Origin: Pedobacter cryophilus
GTDB lineage: Bacteria > Bacteroidota > Bacteroidia > Sphingobacteriales > Sphingobacteriaceae
Reading direction: 5' to 3'
Assembly (NCBI RefSeq): GCF_005116455.1
Contig: NZ_SWBP01000001.1
Span: forward strand, 310,001-374,000
Length of the DNA stretch: 64,000 nt
In this document: positions 1 through 9,117 of the stretch, piece after piece
Layout of the letters: each line of letters opens with the position of its first letter
Numbering within the stretch: the first letter of the stretch is position 1
The notes under the pieces: generated by a model
Seen by the model: the letters and a program-made list of their open reading frames with translations, nothing else
Databases searched by the model: none
Told to the model about the DNA's origin: nothing
Position numbers and translations under genes: made by a program

Positions 1-1
1 G

Positions 2-1132
2 AAAGGTGAGAAAATAAACCTTCAGGCTTTTCAAAAAAATGTGGAGGAAGAGCTTCAGGCAGTCACACATAATATTTCTAAAGCTCATGAATATGCTAAA
101 CCAGGCTTAGGTAGATTAGGCTCTTTTATAAGAGATGTGGTTACTGGTTTGTTAAAATTTTTAGGTGGTACAGGAAAACTAATCCTAAAAATTATTGGTG
201 TTTTGATCATCACTTTTGTTGGATTTTTACTTATCGCCGCTTTTATTGCGCTATTAGTGTTTTTAGGTTATGCTGGTAATACAGATGTTTCTACCATTTT
301 TCCTATTAATGCACTTACGCCGGCACTAAGACCAGCCATATACGTTTGTGCTTTCTTGGTTATTTTTATTCCGCTTTTAGGGATTATCCTTTTCATTATA
401 AGAGTACTTTTTAATAGCAGAAAACTAACCAGAACCATTGGTTTTAGCCTATTAATGACCTGGGTTTTAGCCTTAGCTGTTGGCATCTTTTGTATTGCCA
501 AAAATGCTACAGATTTTAAAGAAGAAGCCAGCTTTAGCGAAGCCACAGGATTAAAAACTAACACGCAAAATATTTATTACCTACAAATGGGCGAAGAAAG
601 AACCATACAAGAGGATTTTGTAGATGGCAATAGAACCAAAATTATTACTATAACAGGAAATGACAGAGATTTTGATACGCCAAACAGAGTTGATATTGAT
701 TTACATTTAGTAGAAAGTGGTACACCTACTTTAACCAAAACATATTCGGCAAGAGGTAAAAACTTTGATATGGCTTTGCGTAATGCTAGGCAAATAGAAT
801 ATTATTATACCCAAAAAGATTCTCTATTAGTTTTTGATTCTCACTCTGAATTAAAAGAAGGAAGTTTATGGCGCAACCAAGAGGTTAGATTAAAACTCAA
901 TATCCCAATTGGAACAGTCCTCTATATTCAAAAACAATTTGCTAGTCGCTTTTTCCAAAGTCAAATGTATGATTGTTTAGACTATGATGATGACAATGAG
1001 GATTTGATTAAAGTTGTGGCCACTAAAGAAGGTTTTACCTGCCAAAAAACAGATAAAGCAATAGCAAGACAAAAAGAGTATAACCAAGAAAATGAAATTA
1101 AAGACTCGGTAAGCACTATACTTAAATTTTAA
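2..1132 (+). CDS. PspC-family envelope stress membrane protein, C-terminal part
   Basis: The reading frame is open to the left edge, so the start lies outside the window; a GTG at 41 is in frame but unlikely to be the real start because coding sequence continues upstream of it. The visible part has a short charged linker, about three hydrophobic membrane segments (roughly residues 45-78, 98-125 and 132-153 counted from the GTG) and a soluble C-terminal half rich in beta-type sequence. This matches the C-terminal part of long Bacteroidota PspC proteins, whose N-terminal PspC domain would lie upstream. Such proteins sit in the inner membrane and are linked to envelope stress. The family call is from overall pattern; the diagnostic PspC domain itself is not in view. 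Confidence 0.6.
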   Translation, partial: KGEKINLQAFQKNVEEELQAVTHNISKAHEYAKPGLGRLGSFIRDVVTGLLKFLGGTGKLILKIIGVLIITFVGFLLIAAFIALLVFLGYAGNTDVSTIFPINALTPALRPAIYVCAFLVIFIPLLGIILFIIRVLFNSRKLTRTIGFSLLMTWVLALAVGIFCIAKNATDFKEEASFSEATGLKTNTQNIYYLQMGEERTIQEDFVDGNRTKIITITGNDRDFDTPNRVDIDLHLVESGTPTLTKTYSARGKNFDMALRNARQIEYYYTQKDSLLVFDSHSELKEGSLWRNQEVRLKLNIPIGTVLYIQKQFASRFFQSQMYDCLDYDDDNEDLIKVVATKEGFTCQKTDKAIARQKEYNQENEIKDSVSTILKF

Positions 1133-1144
1133 AAATTTTTAGCC

Positions 1145-1163
1145 AAAAGGTGTAACCTTTTTT
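1145..1163 (+). terminator. Weak intrinsic terminator after the PspC-like gene
   Basis: AAAAGGT and ACCTTTT form a 7-bp stem with a 3-nt loop, followed by more T residues, 12 bases after the stop codon of the preceding gene. Confidence 0.5.
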
Positions 1164-1198
1164 AAAGTTTATACATCTAATCTAAAAACACAAACTCA

Positions 1199-1264
1199 CC
1201 CGTTAAGAAATCTTAACAATTTGATAATCAAATTAAAAGAAAATTTTAGGATTTTCTTAACGGG
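1199..1264. repeat. Nested inverted repeats in the leader of the first outer-membrane gene
   Basis: A perfect 12-bp inverted repeat (CCCGTTAAGAAA at 1199-1210 and its complement at 1253-1264) encloses 42 bases. Inside are a 17-bp palindrome with 8-bp arms (AATTTGAT-A-ATCAAATT, 1218-1234) and, overlapping the left arm, TTAAGA-AA-TCTTAA. The right arm ends 16 bases before the ATG at 1281, so the whole structure could form in the 5' leader or act as a protein-binding region. Confidence 0.6.
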
Positions 1265-1280
1265 ATAAATATTGCTCAAA

Positions 1281-3713
1281 ATGAAGACTTTAAAAACTTT
1301 AATTTACATTTTTGTCGCCCTCTTTACCATTGGAAAAGTAAGCGCACAAAACACAACCCGCATCAATGGAAAAGCCGAATTAAAAAACGGAAGCTCGGCA
1401 GATTTTGCCACCATTACTTTATATAAATCTGCAGATTCTACTTTAGTTAAAGGAGGTTTTAGTGATGATAGCGGAAAATTTACCTTCGAAAACATCAAAT
1501 CTGGATCTTATTATATTGAAGTGAGTTTAATGGGATTTCAAAATACAAAATCCGCGTTTTTTGAGGTGAACGGACAAGAGAAATTAGATCTCCCAACTAT
1601 AATATTAACTGATCAGAGTAGAAGTTTAAAAGAAGTTGTAGTAACAGCAAGTAAGCCTTTTATAGAAAGAAAATTAGATAAAATGGTGATGAATGTTGAA
1701 AACAGCAGTTTAAACGTAGGGAACAATGCCTTAGAAATACTTGAAAAAGCACCTGGTGTAACTATAGATAAAGATGATAATCTGGCTATGAAAGGGAAAC
1801 AAGGCGTTTTAGTGATGATGGATGGAAAACCAACCTATATGAGCAATGCTGATTTGGCTAATATGCTACGTAATACGCCTAGCGCAAACATTGAAAGTAT
1901 TGAGCTCATCACCAATCCATCTGCTAAATATGATGCTGCCGGAAATGCAGGTATCATCAATATCAAAACCAAGAAAAATAAAAATTATGGTTTAAACGGA
2001 AGCATATCAGCCGGAAGTGGGTATGGCCAAACTTCTAAATATAATACTGGAGTAAACCTTAATTATCGCAAAAACAAAATCAATGTTTTTGGAAACTATA
2101 ATTATGGTAATAATGGCAATTTAAGTAGCTTAAAACTACAAAGAGCGGTTAATTACCAAACTCAAACCACAAACTTTCAACAAAATACAGATTGGGAAAG
2201 ACGCCGAAACAGCAATTCTTATAAAATAGGAGTCGATTTTTATGCAACGCCTAAAACCACTATAGGTGTTTTGTATAATGGCTACCAAAATGGAGTTGAT
2301 GGAAGCAGTTTAAGCGGGACTAACATGTCAAACGGTGCTTTTCAGCTCGATTCTTCTATTGCCGTAAGTAGCAACAATTTAGAACGATATAGAAACAATG
2401 CTTTCAATGCTAATTACAAAACCACTTTTGACAGCTTAGGTAATGAATTAAGTGTAGACGTAGATTATTCTAATTATTTTGGAAACGGAAATGAATTTAG
2501 AAATAACAGCTACTTTAAAAGTGATGGAAGCATCAATAAAAATCCATTAAACATTAATTTTTCGACTCCAAGTCAAATAGAAATTAAATCAGCAAAAGCA
2601 GATTTTACGCATCCCATTAGTAAAGCCTCCCGCTTAGAAATTGGCTGGAAAAGCAGTTGGGTAACTACCGATAATAATTTCAAATTCTCAAATTTAGTAA
2701 GTAACGAGTGGCAAAACGACATCAGCAAAAGCAATCATTTTGTGTACGAAGAAAACATTAATGCCGGCTATTTAAATTTTAATACCGAAATTAAAAAAAC
2801 AAGTCTTCAATTTGGCTTAAGAGCCGAGCAAACCGTATCAAAAGGAAACTCGGTAACTTTAAACAAAGTAGTGGATAGAAATTATTTAGAGTGGTTTCCA
2901 AGTGTGGCCATCTCTCAGCAATTATCAAAAAACCATCAGTTAGGATTAACCTACAGCCGCAGAATAGACAGACCGGCTTATGATGATTTAAATCCTTTTA
3001 GAGATTTTTTAGATGAATTTACTTATCAGGAAGGAAACCCATTTCTTAACCCTCAATTTACTAACGCATTTGAAGCATCTTACACCTATAAAAGCAAATA
3101 CACGCTTGGTGTGAATTACAATATCACTAATGACGCCATTACAACCGTTACTGAGCAAAATGATGAAACCAAGGTTACCATAGCAAAAAACATAAATCTT
3201 GATACGCAAAAACAATATGGGGTTTCTGTTTATGCACCTTTTAACATTACTAAAGGGTGGAGCGTTAATAACAATTTAATGGTTTTTTACATGAGCTTTA
3301 GTTCGGCAATTGCGGGCAGTCAATTACAGGCTGGCCAAACCGCCTATAACTTTAGTAGCAACCAAAATTTTGTATTGAGTAAAACAAGTAGTGCTGAAAT
3401 GTCTTTCAACTATCAATCTGGACTGAAATATGGTATTTTCACTATTAAACCACAATACGGTTTAAACTTAGGTTTCAAACAAAATGTGTTAAAAAATAAA
3501 GGAAGCCTAAAACTGAGTATAAATGATGTGTTTAATACTCGAATTCAAAGAATTTCTACAAACTTTAGTAACATGAATATAAGCTTTAATGAAAAACGAG
3601 AAACTCAAACACTTAATTTATCTTTCAATTATAGGTTTGGTAAAAACACTGTAAAAGCAGCCAGAAAAAGAGCTACCGGCTTAGAAGATGAATCTAACAG
3701 GATAAAAAACTAA
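1281..3713 (+). CDS. Outer membrane beta-barrel family protein (TonB-receptor-like), paralog 1
   Basis: An 810-residue exported protein. Residues 1-23 form a signal peptide ending in VSAQ. A carboxypeptidase-regulatory-like beta-sandwich follows (about 27-112), then a plug-like domain beginning LKEVVVTA (about 113-235), then a long barrel rich in alternating aromatic strands ending in the C-terminal OMP_b-brl_3 type region. It resembles TonB-dependent receptors, but no SusD partner or known substrate enzyme is nearby, so the ligand is unknown. I chose ATG 1281 over an in-frame TTG at 1272 because it begins the signal peptide. The next gene is a paralog with the same architecture; a terminator separates them, so they are probably transcribed independently. 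Confidence 0.85.
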   Translation: MKTLKTLIYIFVALFTIGKVSAQNTTRINGKAELKNGSSADFATITLYKSADSTLVKGGFSDDSGKFTFENIKSGSYYIEVSLMGFQNTKSAFFEVNGQEKLDLPTIILTDQSRSLKEVVVTASKPFIERKLDKMVMNVENSSLNVGNNALEILEKAPGVTIDKDDNLAMKGKQGVLVMMDGKPTYMSNADLANMLRNTPSANIESIELITNPSAKYDAAGNAGIINIKTKKNKNYGLNGSISAGSGYGQTSKYNTGVNLNYRKNKINVFGNYNYGNNGNLSSLKLQRAVNYQTQTTNFQQNTDWERRRNSNSYKIGVDFYATPKTTIGVLYNGYQNGVDGSSLSGTNMSNGAFQLDSSIAVSSNNLERYRNNAFNANYKTTFDSLGNELSVDVDYSNYFGNGNEFRNNSYFKSDGSINKNPLNINFSTPSQIEIKSAKADFTHPISKASRLEIGWKSSWVTTDNNFKFSNLVSNEWQNDISKSNHFVYEENINAGYLNFNTEIKKTSLQFGLRAEQTVSKGNSVTLNKVVDRNYLEWFPSVAISQQLSKNHQLGLTYSRRIDRPAYDDLNPFRDFLDEFTYQEGNPFLNPQFTNAFEASYTYKSKYTLGVNYNITNDAITTVTEQNDETKVTIAKNINLDTQKQYGVSVYAPFNITKGWSVNNNLMVFYMSFSSAIAGSQLQAGQTAYNFSSNQNFVLSKTSSAEMSFNYQSGLKYGIFTIKPQYGLNLGFKQNVLKNKGSLKLSINDVFNTRIQRISTNFSNMNISFNEKRETQTLNLSFNYRFGKNTVKAARKRATGLEDESNRIKN

Positions 3714-3726
3714 CCAACTTTTTCGC

Positions 3727-3764
3727 AAAAAAACGTTCTTAAAAAATTTAAGGACGTTTTTTTT
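3727..3764 (+). terminator. Intrinsic terminator between the two outer-membrane paralogs
   Basis: AAAACGTTCTTAAA pairs with TTTAAGGACGTTTT (one G-T wobble) and is followed by a run of eight T residues. Confidence 0.8.
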
Positions 3765-3818
3765 GTTTAGTTGATGCTTGATATTTAAGATTTTACGTAC
3801 TTTTCAGGTCTGTAACAA

Positions 3819-3826
3819 TATTTTTG
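3819..3826 (+). promoter_or_regulatory. Bacteroidota -7 box before the second outer-membrane gene
   Basis: TATTTTTG fits TAnnTTTG and lies 15 bases before the ATG at 3842. No clear TTG -33 element is seen at the usual distance. Confidence 0.4.
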
Positions 3827-3841
3827 TACTAATACCTACCT

Positions 3842-6268
3842 ATGGTTAAAAAATTACGTTTTCTATTTACATTGTTAATCATCAATAATGCGCTTGTCTA
3901 TTGTCAAACTTCAGATTTTAAAATTACTGGTAAAGTATTTGCCAAATCAGAAAATATAGAGAATGTAAACGTTATTCTAATTACTGTTAAAGATTCTACA
4001 GTAGTAAAAAGTGTATTATCAGATGCTATTGGCAATTATGAAATTCTCAATATAAAGCCAGGCAATTACCGTCTTTCCTTTATTAAAACTGGTTATCAAA
4101 CTGTATTTACTGATGAATTACAGCTTAATCAAAAAGGTTTGGGGCTAACCATTCCTTTAATAGAAATAATTAAGCAACCAAAACAACTAAAAGAAGTGGT
4201 GGTGCAGGCAAAAATACCTTATATAGAAAGAAGAGCCGGCAAAACTGTAATCAATGTAGAAAACAGTGTTTTTGGATTGGGCAGTTCGGGTTTAGAAGTA
4301 TTACAAACCGTACCTGGCATTAGAATTGAAAATAACGACCAACTTTCTATCCAAGGGAAAAACAATGTAGCTGTTTATATAGATGGCAAACCCAGCAACC
4401 TATCGGGAATTAATTTAGTAGAGTTTCTTAAAAACATCCCCACCAATAATATAGAACAAATAGAATTATTAAATGGCTCTTCGGCCAGATATGATGCTGC
4501 GAATAACGGTGGAATCATCAACATCAAATTCAAAAAAGGAAAAAATATTGGCGCAAACGGTACCGCTTCTTTTGGCGGTGGCTTAGGCCGAAATTATAGA
4601 TATAATGCTGGTTTGAGCTTAAATAACAGAACCGAGAAATCTAATATCTATTTCAATTATGATTTTAGCGAAATTAAAGCAGTTGATGATAACTACCTAC
4701 GTAGAAACATAAATAACCCCAGTTTAAAAACTCTTTTTGATATAAAAAACAACGATTTAAAGACGAGGACTAATCATAATTTTTTGTTGGGATTAGATTA
4801 TAACCTGAATAAAAATCATGCGGTAGGTTTTTTGGTGAATGCCTTTAGCAATAAAATGCTGTCTGATGAGCATAACAAAAGCTTAATTTTTAATAATAGT
4901 ATTCAAGATTCTACCATTTTATCTACCTCTTTAGAAAACAGAAGAATTAACAATATTTCTACCAACATTAATTATGCTGGCAATCTTGGTAAAAAAGGCA
5001 CCAGCTTAAAAGCCGATGTAGATTACCTTAATTACGCCAGAAAATCTGACGAAAATTTAGGAAGCATTTATTTAGACAACAACGGTTTTGAGTTTAAATC
5101 CCCATTGCAATTTAACAACTTAAGCCCTTCTCAAATTGATATTTTGTCTATTAAAGCTGATATTTCAAATCCTATTAATAAAAATTCATCATTAGATGCC
5201 GGTTTAAAAAGCAGTTGGGTAAAAACATCAAGCCAAAGAAATATAAATATTACCTCTGGCCAAAATTATATTTTTAACCCAAGTACTTTATTTAATTATA
5301 AAGAGCAAATTTATGCCGGCTTTATAAGCTTTAAAACTAAAACAGAAAAAAGCAATTTAGAAATAGGTTTAAGAGCCGAACAAACCATTGCCAAGGGAGA
5401 TACTTCTTTAACAACTAAGTTAATAGATAGAAACTACCTCAACCTTTTCCCAAATTTATTATATGCTTTAGATTTCAACCAAAATCATAAAATTAGCTTT
5501 TCATTTAGCCGAGGAATCACCAGACCACGTTATGAAGATCTTAATCCGTTTTACTATTTTTTAGATCAATACACCTATAATCAAGGAAATCCTTCGCTTT
5601 CGCCATCCTACATTAATGCCTCTAAAATAAACTGGGAAATTAAGTCGAAATACAATTTTAGCTTGCAGTACAACTACATCAAAGACTTTGCTTACGTTGT
5701 TTATGAACAAGATAACGCCACACAAACCGCAACAACCAGCCGAAATAATTTTGATTACCGCCAAACCTTAGGTTTTGAAATTGGCATTCCAATCACCCTT
5801 GCATCTTGGTGGGATATAGATTTTAACACCCAAGCTTATTACGAATTTTTTAAATACACCAACAACCAAAAAAAACAAATTAATAACGAGAGCACTAGCT
5901 TTTTAGTCACTCTAAATCATACTTTAACGCTTCCAAAAGGTTTTAATGCTATGGCTAATATGCATTACGAAAGCCCTACTTCTTATGGCATTTTCACCTT
6001 TAAGCCGCTTTATTATGTCAACTTTGGCATCTCTAAATCTATTTTAAATAAACAAGGAAGCATTAGGTTTTTAGCTACCGATTTGTTTGACACCAACAGC
6101 AACAGATACGGTACCAACTTTTACAATTTAGATTTAAACGCCAAAGAGAAAGCCGAAACCCGTAGTTTCAGACTCAGCTTTAGCTATAAATTTGGTAAAA
6201 AAGAAGTGAAAGCCTATCGACAAAGAAAAGTTGGCGCAGCCGAAGAAAAATCTAGAGTAGGACAATAA
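3842..6268 (+). CDS. Outer membrane beta-barrel family protein (TonB-receptor-like), paralog 2
   Basis: An 808-residue exported protein with the same order of parts as its upstream neighbour: signal peptide (1-22, ending VYCQ), carboxypeptidase-regulatory-like domain (about 25-110), plug-like region beginning LKEVVVQA (about 115-235) and a C-terminal barrel. Matching stretches include PYIERRAGKTVINVENS, YDAANNGGIINIK and RPRYEDLNPF, which align with equivalent segments of paralog 1. The two genes therefore arose by tandem duplication, long ago judging by the divergence. The function is presumably uptake or surface binding of an unknown ligand; the assignment rests on architecture only. Confidence 0.85.
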   Translation: MVKKLRFLFTLLIINNALVYCQTSDFKITGKVFAKSENIENVNVILITVKDSTVVKSVLSDAIGNYEILNIKPGNYRLSFIKTGYQTVFTDELQLNQKGLGLTIPLIEIIKQPKQLKEVVVQAKIPYIERRAGKTVINVENSVFGLGSSGLEVLQTVPGIRIENNDQLSIQGKNNVAVYIDGKPSNLSGINLVEFLKNIPTNNIEQIELLNGSSARYDAANNGGIINIKFKKGKNIGANGTASFGGGLGRNYRYNAGLSLNNRTEKSNIYFNYDFSEIKAVDDNYLRRNINNPSLKTLFDIKNNDLKTRTNHNFLLGLDYNLNKNHAVGFLVNAFSNKMLSDEHNKSLIFNNSIQDSTILSTSLENRRINNISTNINYAGNLGKKGTSLKADVDYLNYARKSDENLGSIYLDNNGFEFKSPLQFNNLSPSQIDILSIKADISNPINKNSSLDAGLKSSWVKTSSQRNINITSGQNYIFNPSTLFNYKEQIYAGFISFKTKTEKSNLEIGLRAEQTIAKGDTSLTTKLIDRNYLNLFPNLLYALDFNQNHKISFSFSRGITRPRYEDLNPFYYFLDQYTYNQGNPSLSPSYINASKINWEIKSKYNFSLQYNYIKDFAYVVYEQDNATQTATTSRNNFDYRQTLGFEIGIPITLASWWDIDFNTQAYYEFFKYTNNQKKQINNESTSFLVTLNHTLTLPKGFNAMANMHYESPTSYGIFTFKPLYYVNFGISKSILNKQGSIRFLATDLFDTNSNRYGTNFYNLDLNAKEKAETRSFRLSFSYKFGKKEVKAYRQRKVGAAEEKSRVGQ

Positions 6269-6277
6269 GAATAATTT

Positions 6278-6400
6278 GAAAAGCAAGTTCCTGTTCAACT
6301 ATTAGCGGTAGCCCCGCTTTACGCATTACAGGCCTTCTCTCACAAAACCCATTACGGTAATTGCTGCAATCGGGTTTAGCTTACATAGGCTTGTGCTACT
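6278..6400 (+). repeat. Dispersed intergenic element R1, copy a
   Basis: 123 bp beginning GAAAAGCAA nine bases after a stop codon. It contains CCCCG, later ATCGGGTTTAGCTTAC, and ends TTGTGCTACT. It shares its skeleton with copies at 29969, 51878 and 61731. Left-end AAG...CCT can pair with right-end AGG-CTT, and CCCG with CGGG. It sits between convergent genes. Confidence 0.6.
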
Positions 6401-6429
6401 TATTCAAATTCAAGCCAACCTCAGTCTAT

Positions 6430-6475
6430 AAAAAAAGCAGGGCTAACTTAAATTTAAGTTGAACCCTGCTTTTCC
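6430..6475. terminator. Bidirectional terminator between convergent genes
   Basis: AGCAGGGCTAACTTAAA pairs with TTTAAGTTGAACCCTGCT over a long stem, flanked by A residues on the left and T residues on the right, so it can serve both the outer-membrane gene and the peptidase. Confidence 0.8.
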
Positions 6476-6489
6476 AAAAATATTTTTAA

Positions 6490-9009
6490 TTATTGCCCAA
6501 CCATAAAAACGGCATTGCTAAACAACAATTTTCCGTTTTCCCAAAAGCTTCTAAACAATGGGTTATCAGCCATGTAAACTACAGAGCCTCTTCCAATTTC
6601 TTCAACGGCCAATAAAGTTCCGTCTTGAATTTTCTTTTTGGTTTGAGTTCCGGCAAAACCAGTTACATAGTTATTCTTTTTAACGGTTCCAACATTCCAA
6701 CCATTTTCTAAGAAATTATAGGTGTTGGCATCTAACTTTAAAGTGTAATAATAAGAGGGGAAACCAAAACCTAATGGGTGCGTATTGTCTAAATCAATTT
6801 TATAAATAGCCCCAGGAATGTTGTTTACAATACTGGCTCGCTCTCTATCAGCGTAAGGCTTAATTAGATCATAAGCATCTTTTTTGGCAGCGTCCTTTTC
6901 TCCTTCTTTTTTCTCTTCTTTAGATTTTAAAGAAAACCCTTTTTTGTCTGCCAGTTGCTTTACAGCACCATCAATGGCAATTAATTTACCGCCAGCTTTA
7001 ATCCATTCCTGAATTTTCTCGTTATCTAAATTTTGGTAGTAACCATCAGGCGCAATAAGTACTTGAATATCGTTCCATACTACTCTACCTAAATCAGAAG
7101 TTTTAATTACCGTAATTGGATACCCAATTTGTTGCTCAAAAAAGTGCCAAACTTCGCCAAAAGCTAAAGAATTTACTTCATCTCCAGCTAAAACTGCTAC
7201 AGTTGGTTTGTTTATAAATCTAATTTTATCAGATCCAAAATCAGCACCTTTATCTACAAAACCACTGTTTATTTTGGTTAAATCTTCTCCACTTTCATTG
7301 GCTATTTTCATTAAAGAAGCTTCTAATTTATCGCCCATAGCTTCATTACTGGTTTTAGCAATAATTAAAGACCCGGCTCCAAATTTTTTACCATTTACTT
7401 CAAAAGGCACTTCGGTATATCTTACTTTAATGTTGTTTTTAAGCAAGGCCGCTAAAAATTTAACATCATTTAAAGACTTCCATTCGGCAATCCAGGCATA
7501 AGCACTTCCAGTAACCTCTGGGGCTTTTGGAGGCATTGGTGGTGCAATTTGCTGTGTAGCTTTAATAGATTCTTTAATGGCGTAAGCCTGCAAACCATAA
7601 GCGTAAGGTAAAGCCCAAGCAGTAATATCATAAGTATTAGAATCGGCAACAAAAGTGCGGGGTTCTAATAATACTTTAGCCAAAACAGATTTTGGTTGAT
7701 ATAAATTCACTATCAAATCTGAAGAAGCGATGTTAAAAGTCTCGGTTTTACCAGAAAAATAATTGAATCCACTGGCAGATTTTGAAACTCCGTAACCTAC
7801 TTCTATTCCGTTAGTCTTCAATAATGAAGCTAATTTATTGGCATTATCTGTATTCTCGCTTTTAATTACATAGGTTTTATACTCGCTTTGAGGATTGTTT
7901 TTTGAATCGTTAAAGAATTTTTTAAACTCAACCACTACTTTATCTGCATGGTTAGCAGTAGCTTCTACAGTAGAAAGTCCGGTAGTGTAATGGTGTGCAA
8001 TTCTATCTTTTAATGTTAAAGTATCTCCTTCTTCATTCAAAATAGCTAAACCTGCTACTCCACCGCCACCTTGTTCAAAAGTCATCCCAATAGACCCATT
8101 GTAAATTGGATAAGTATCTCCATAAGAAGGGTACAATAAATCAAAACGTTCTTTAGTAAAGTACATCCAACCTTTTTGATCAAAATATTTGGCGTTATTT
8201 TTTCCTATAATGGTTTGAAACTCTCTTTGCCAAGGCGTAATTACCTGATGAAAAGGCTCGGCAGCAGGCGCAAAATAATAAGGTTCGTTTACGCCTTGCT
8301 CATGAAAATCAACATGAATTTGGGGTAACCAACTGCTATATAAAGCTAATCTTTGCTTGGTTTCTATTTGTGTTTGCCAAGCCCAATCTCTGTTTAAATC
8401 AAAATAATAATGATTTGCTCTACCTCCTGGCCAAGGCTCTCTATGCTCACGGGCGTAAGCCTTTGGATCTGAAATTAAATTAGCCACCGGATTATAAAAA
8501 TTCACATATCTATCTCTCCCATCAGGGTTAATACATGGGTCTATCACCACAACGGTATTTTTTAACCATGCTTTAGTTTTGGTATTAGTTGGGTCTAACA
8601 AATCATAAATGGTTTTCATAGAAGCTTCTGTAGAAACCGACTCGTTACCATGTACATTATAACTCAACCATACAATTGCAGGCTGATTAGCCATTGCCGT
8701 TCCGCCTTCAAAACCAGCGTTAGCTAAATTACTTTTTCTAATTTCTTCTAATTTGTTGATGTTTTCATCATTGGCTACCATTGCCACTAAAAGCTCTCTG
8801 CCTTCGTTTGTTTTACCATAATATTGCAACTTTACATTTTTAGAGTTTGCGGCTAAATATTGGTAATACTGCACCACTTTATAGTGAAGCGTAAATTTAG
8901 ACCCTAGCGGGTAACCTAAAAATTCATCAGGAGATTGCAGTTTTTGTTGCGCAAATGTGAAGGATATACCTGTAATGAGCAAGCAAAAGGAAAATAGAAG
9001 TTTTTTCAT
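6490..9009 (-). CDS. M14-family zinc carboxypeptidase, exported
   Basis: An 839-residue protein with a signal peptide (1-21, ending FAQ) and an N-terminal M14 peptidase domain. The zinc site is readable: H120 and E123 in VHGNES, a later His in VDFHEQG (H236), and the likely catalytic Glu in MTFEQGG (E312). The substrate-carboxylate region NPDGRDRY (161-168) is also present. The remaining ~450 residues carry a second globular region and end in IGRGSVVYMADNPLFRSFW-type sequence, as in the large Bacteroidota M14 proteins. It probably degrades peptides in the periplasm or outside the cell. It stands alone on this strand and is divergent from murF. Confidence 0.9.
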   Translation of the reverse strand: MKKLLFSFCLLITGISFTFAQQKLQSPDEFLGYPLGSKFTLHYKVVQYYQYLAANSKNVKLQYYGKTNEGRELLVAMVANDENINKLEEIRKSNLANAGFEGGTAMANQPAIVWLSYNVHGNESVSTEASMKTIYDLLDPTNTKTKAWLKNTVVVIDPCINPDGRDRYVNFYNPVANLISDPKAYAREHREPWPGGRANHYYFDLNRDWAWQTQIETKQRLALYSSWLPQIHVDFHEQGVNEPYYFAPAAEPFHQVITPWQREFQTIIGKNNAKYFDQKGWMYFTKERFDLLYPSYGDTYPIYNGSIGMTFEQGGGGVAGLAILNEEGDTLTLKDRIAHHYTTGLSTVEATANHADKVVVEFKKFFNDSKNNPQSEYKTYVIKSENTDNANKLASLLKTNGIEVGYGVSKSASGFNYFSGKTETFNIASSDLIVNLYQPKSVLAKVLLEPRTFVADSNTYDITAWALPYAYGLQAYAIKESIKATQQIAPPMPPKAPEVTGSAYAWIAEWKSLNDVKFLAALLKNNIKVRYTEVPFEVNGKKFGAGSLIIAKTSNEAMGDKLEASLMKIANESGEDLTKINSGFVDKGADFGSDKIRFINKPTVAVLAGDEVNSLAFGEVWHFFEQQIGYPITVIKTSDLGRVVWNDIQVLIAPDGYYQNLDNEKIQEWIKAGGKLIAIDGAVKQLADKKGFSLKSKEEKKEGEKDAAKKDAYDLIKPYADRERASIVNNIPGAIYKIDLDNTHPLGFGFPSYYYTLKLDANTYNFLENGWNVGTVKKNNYVTGFAGTQTKKKIQDGTLLAVEEIGRGSVVYMADNPLFRSFWENGKLLFSNAVFMVGQ

Positions 9010-9064
9010 ATTACTAAACTAACTATTTAGCCTTGTTAAAAAAACGATGTTTAATAATTCCTCT

Positions 9065-9072
9065 TATTTTTG
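9065..9072 (+). promoter_or_regulatory. -7 box before murF
   Basis: TATTTTTG fits TAnnTTTG and lies 45 bases before the chosen murF start. No good -33 element is visible. Confidence 0.35.
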
Positions 9073-9117
9073 GGAAATAAGCCCTACAAAACTAATATTG
9101 TAAATAAAAAATTACAC

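Noticed and set aside
1199-1264. Invertible promoter flanked by inverted repeats
   Set aside because: The enclosed 42 bases are shorter than known invertible segments, no clear promoter lies inside and no recombinase gene is in the window; kept only as a structured leader.
6353-6369. 17-base match (TACGGTAATTGCTGCAA) between R1 copy a and the region before mfd at 15841
   Set aside because: The match does not extend and other R1 copies lack it; chance is plausible in a 64-kb AT-rich sequence.
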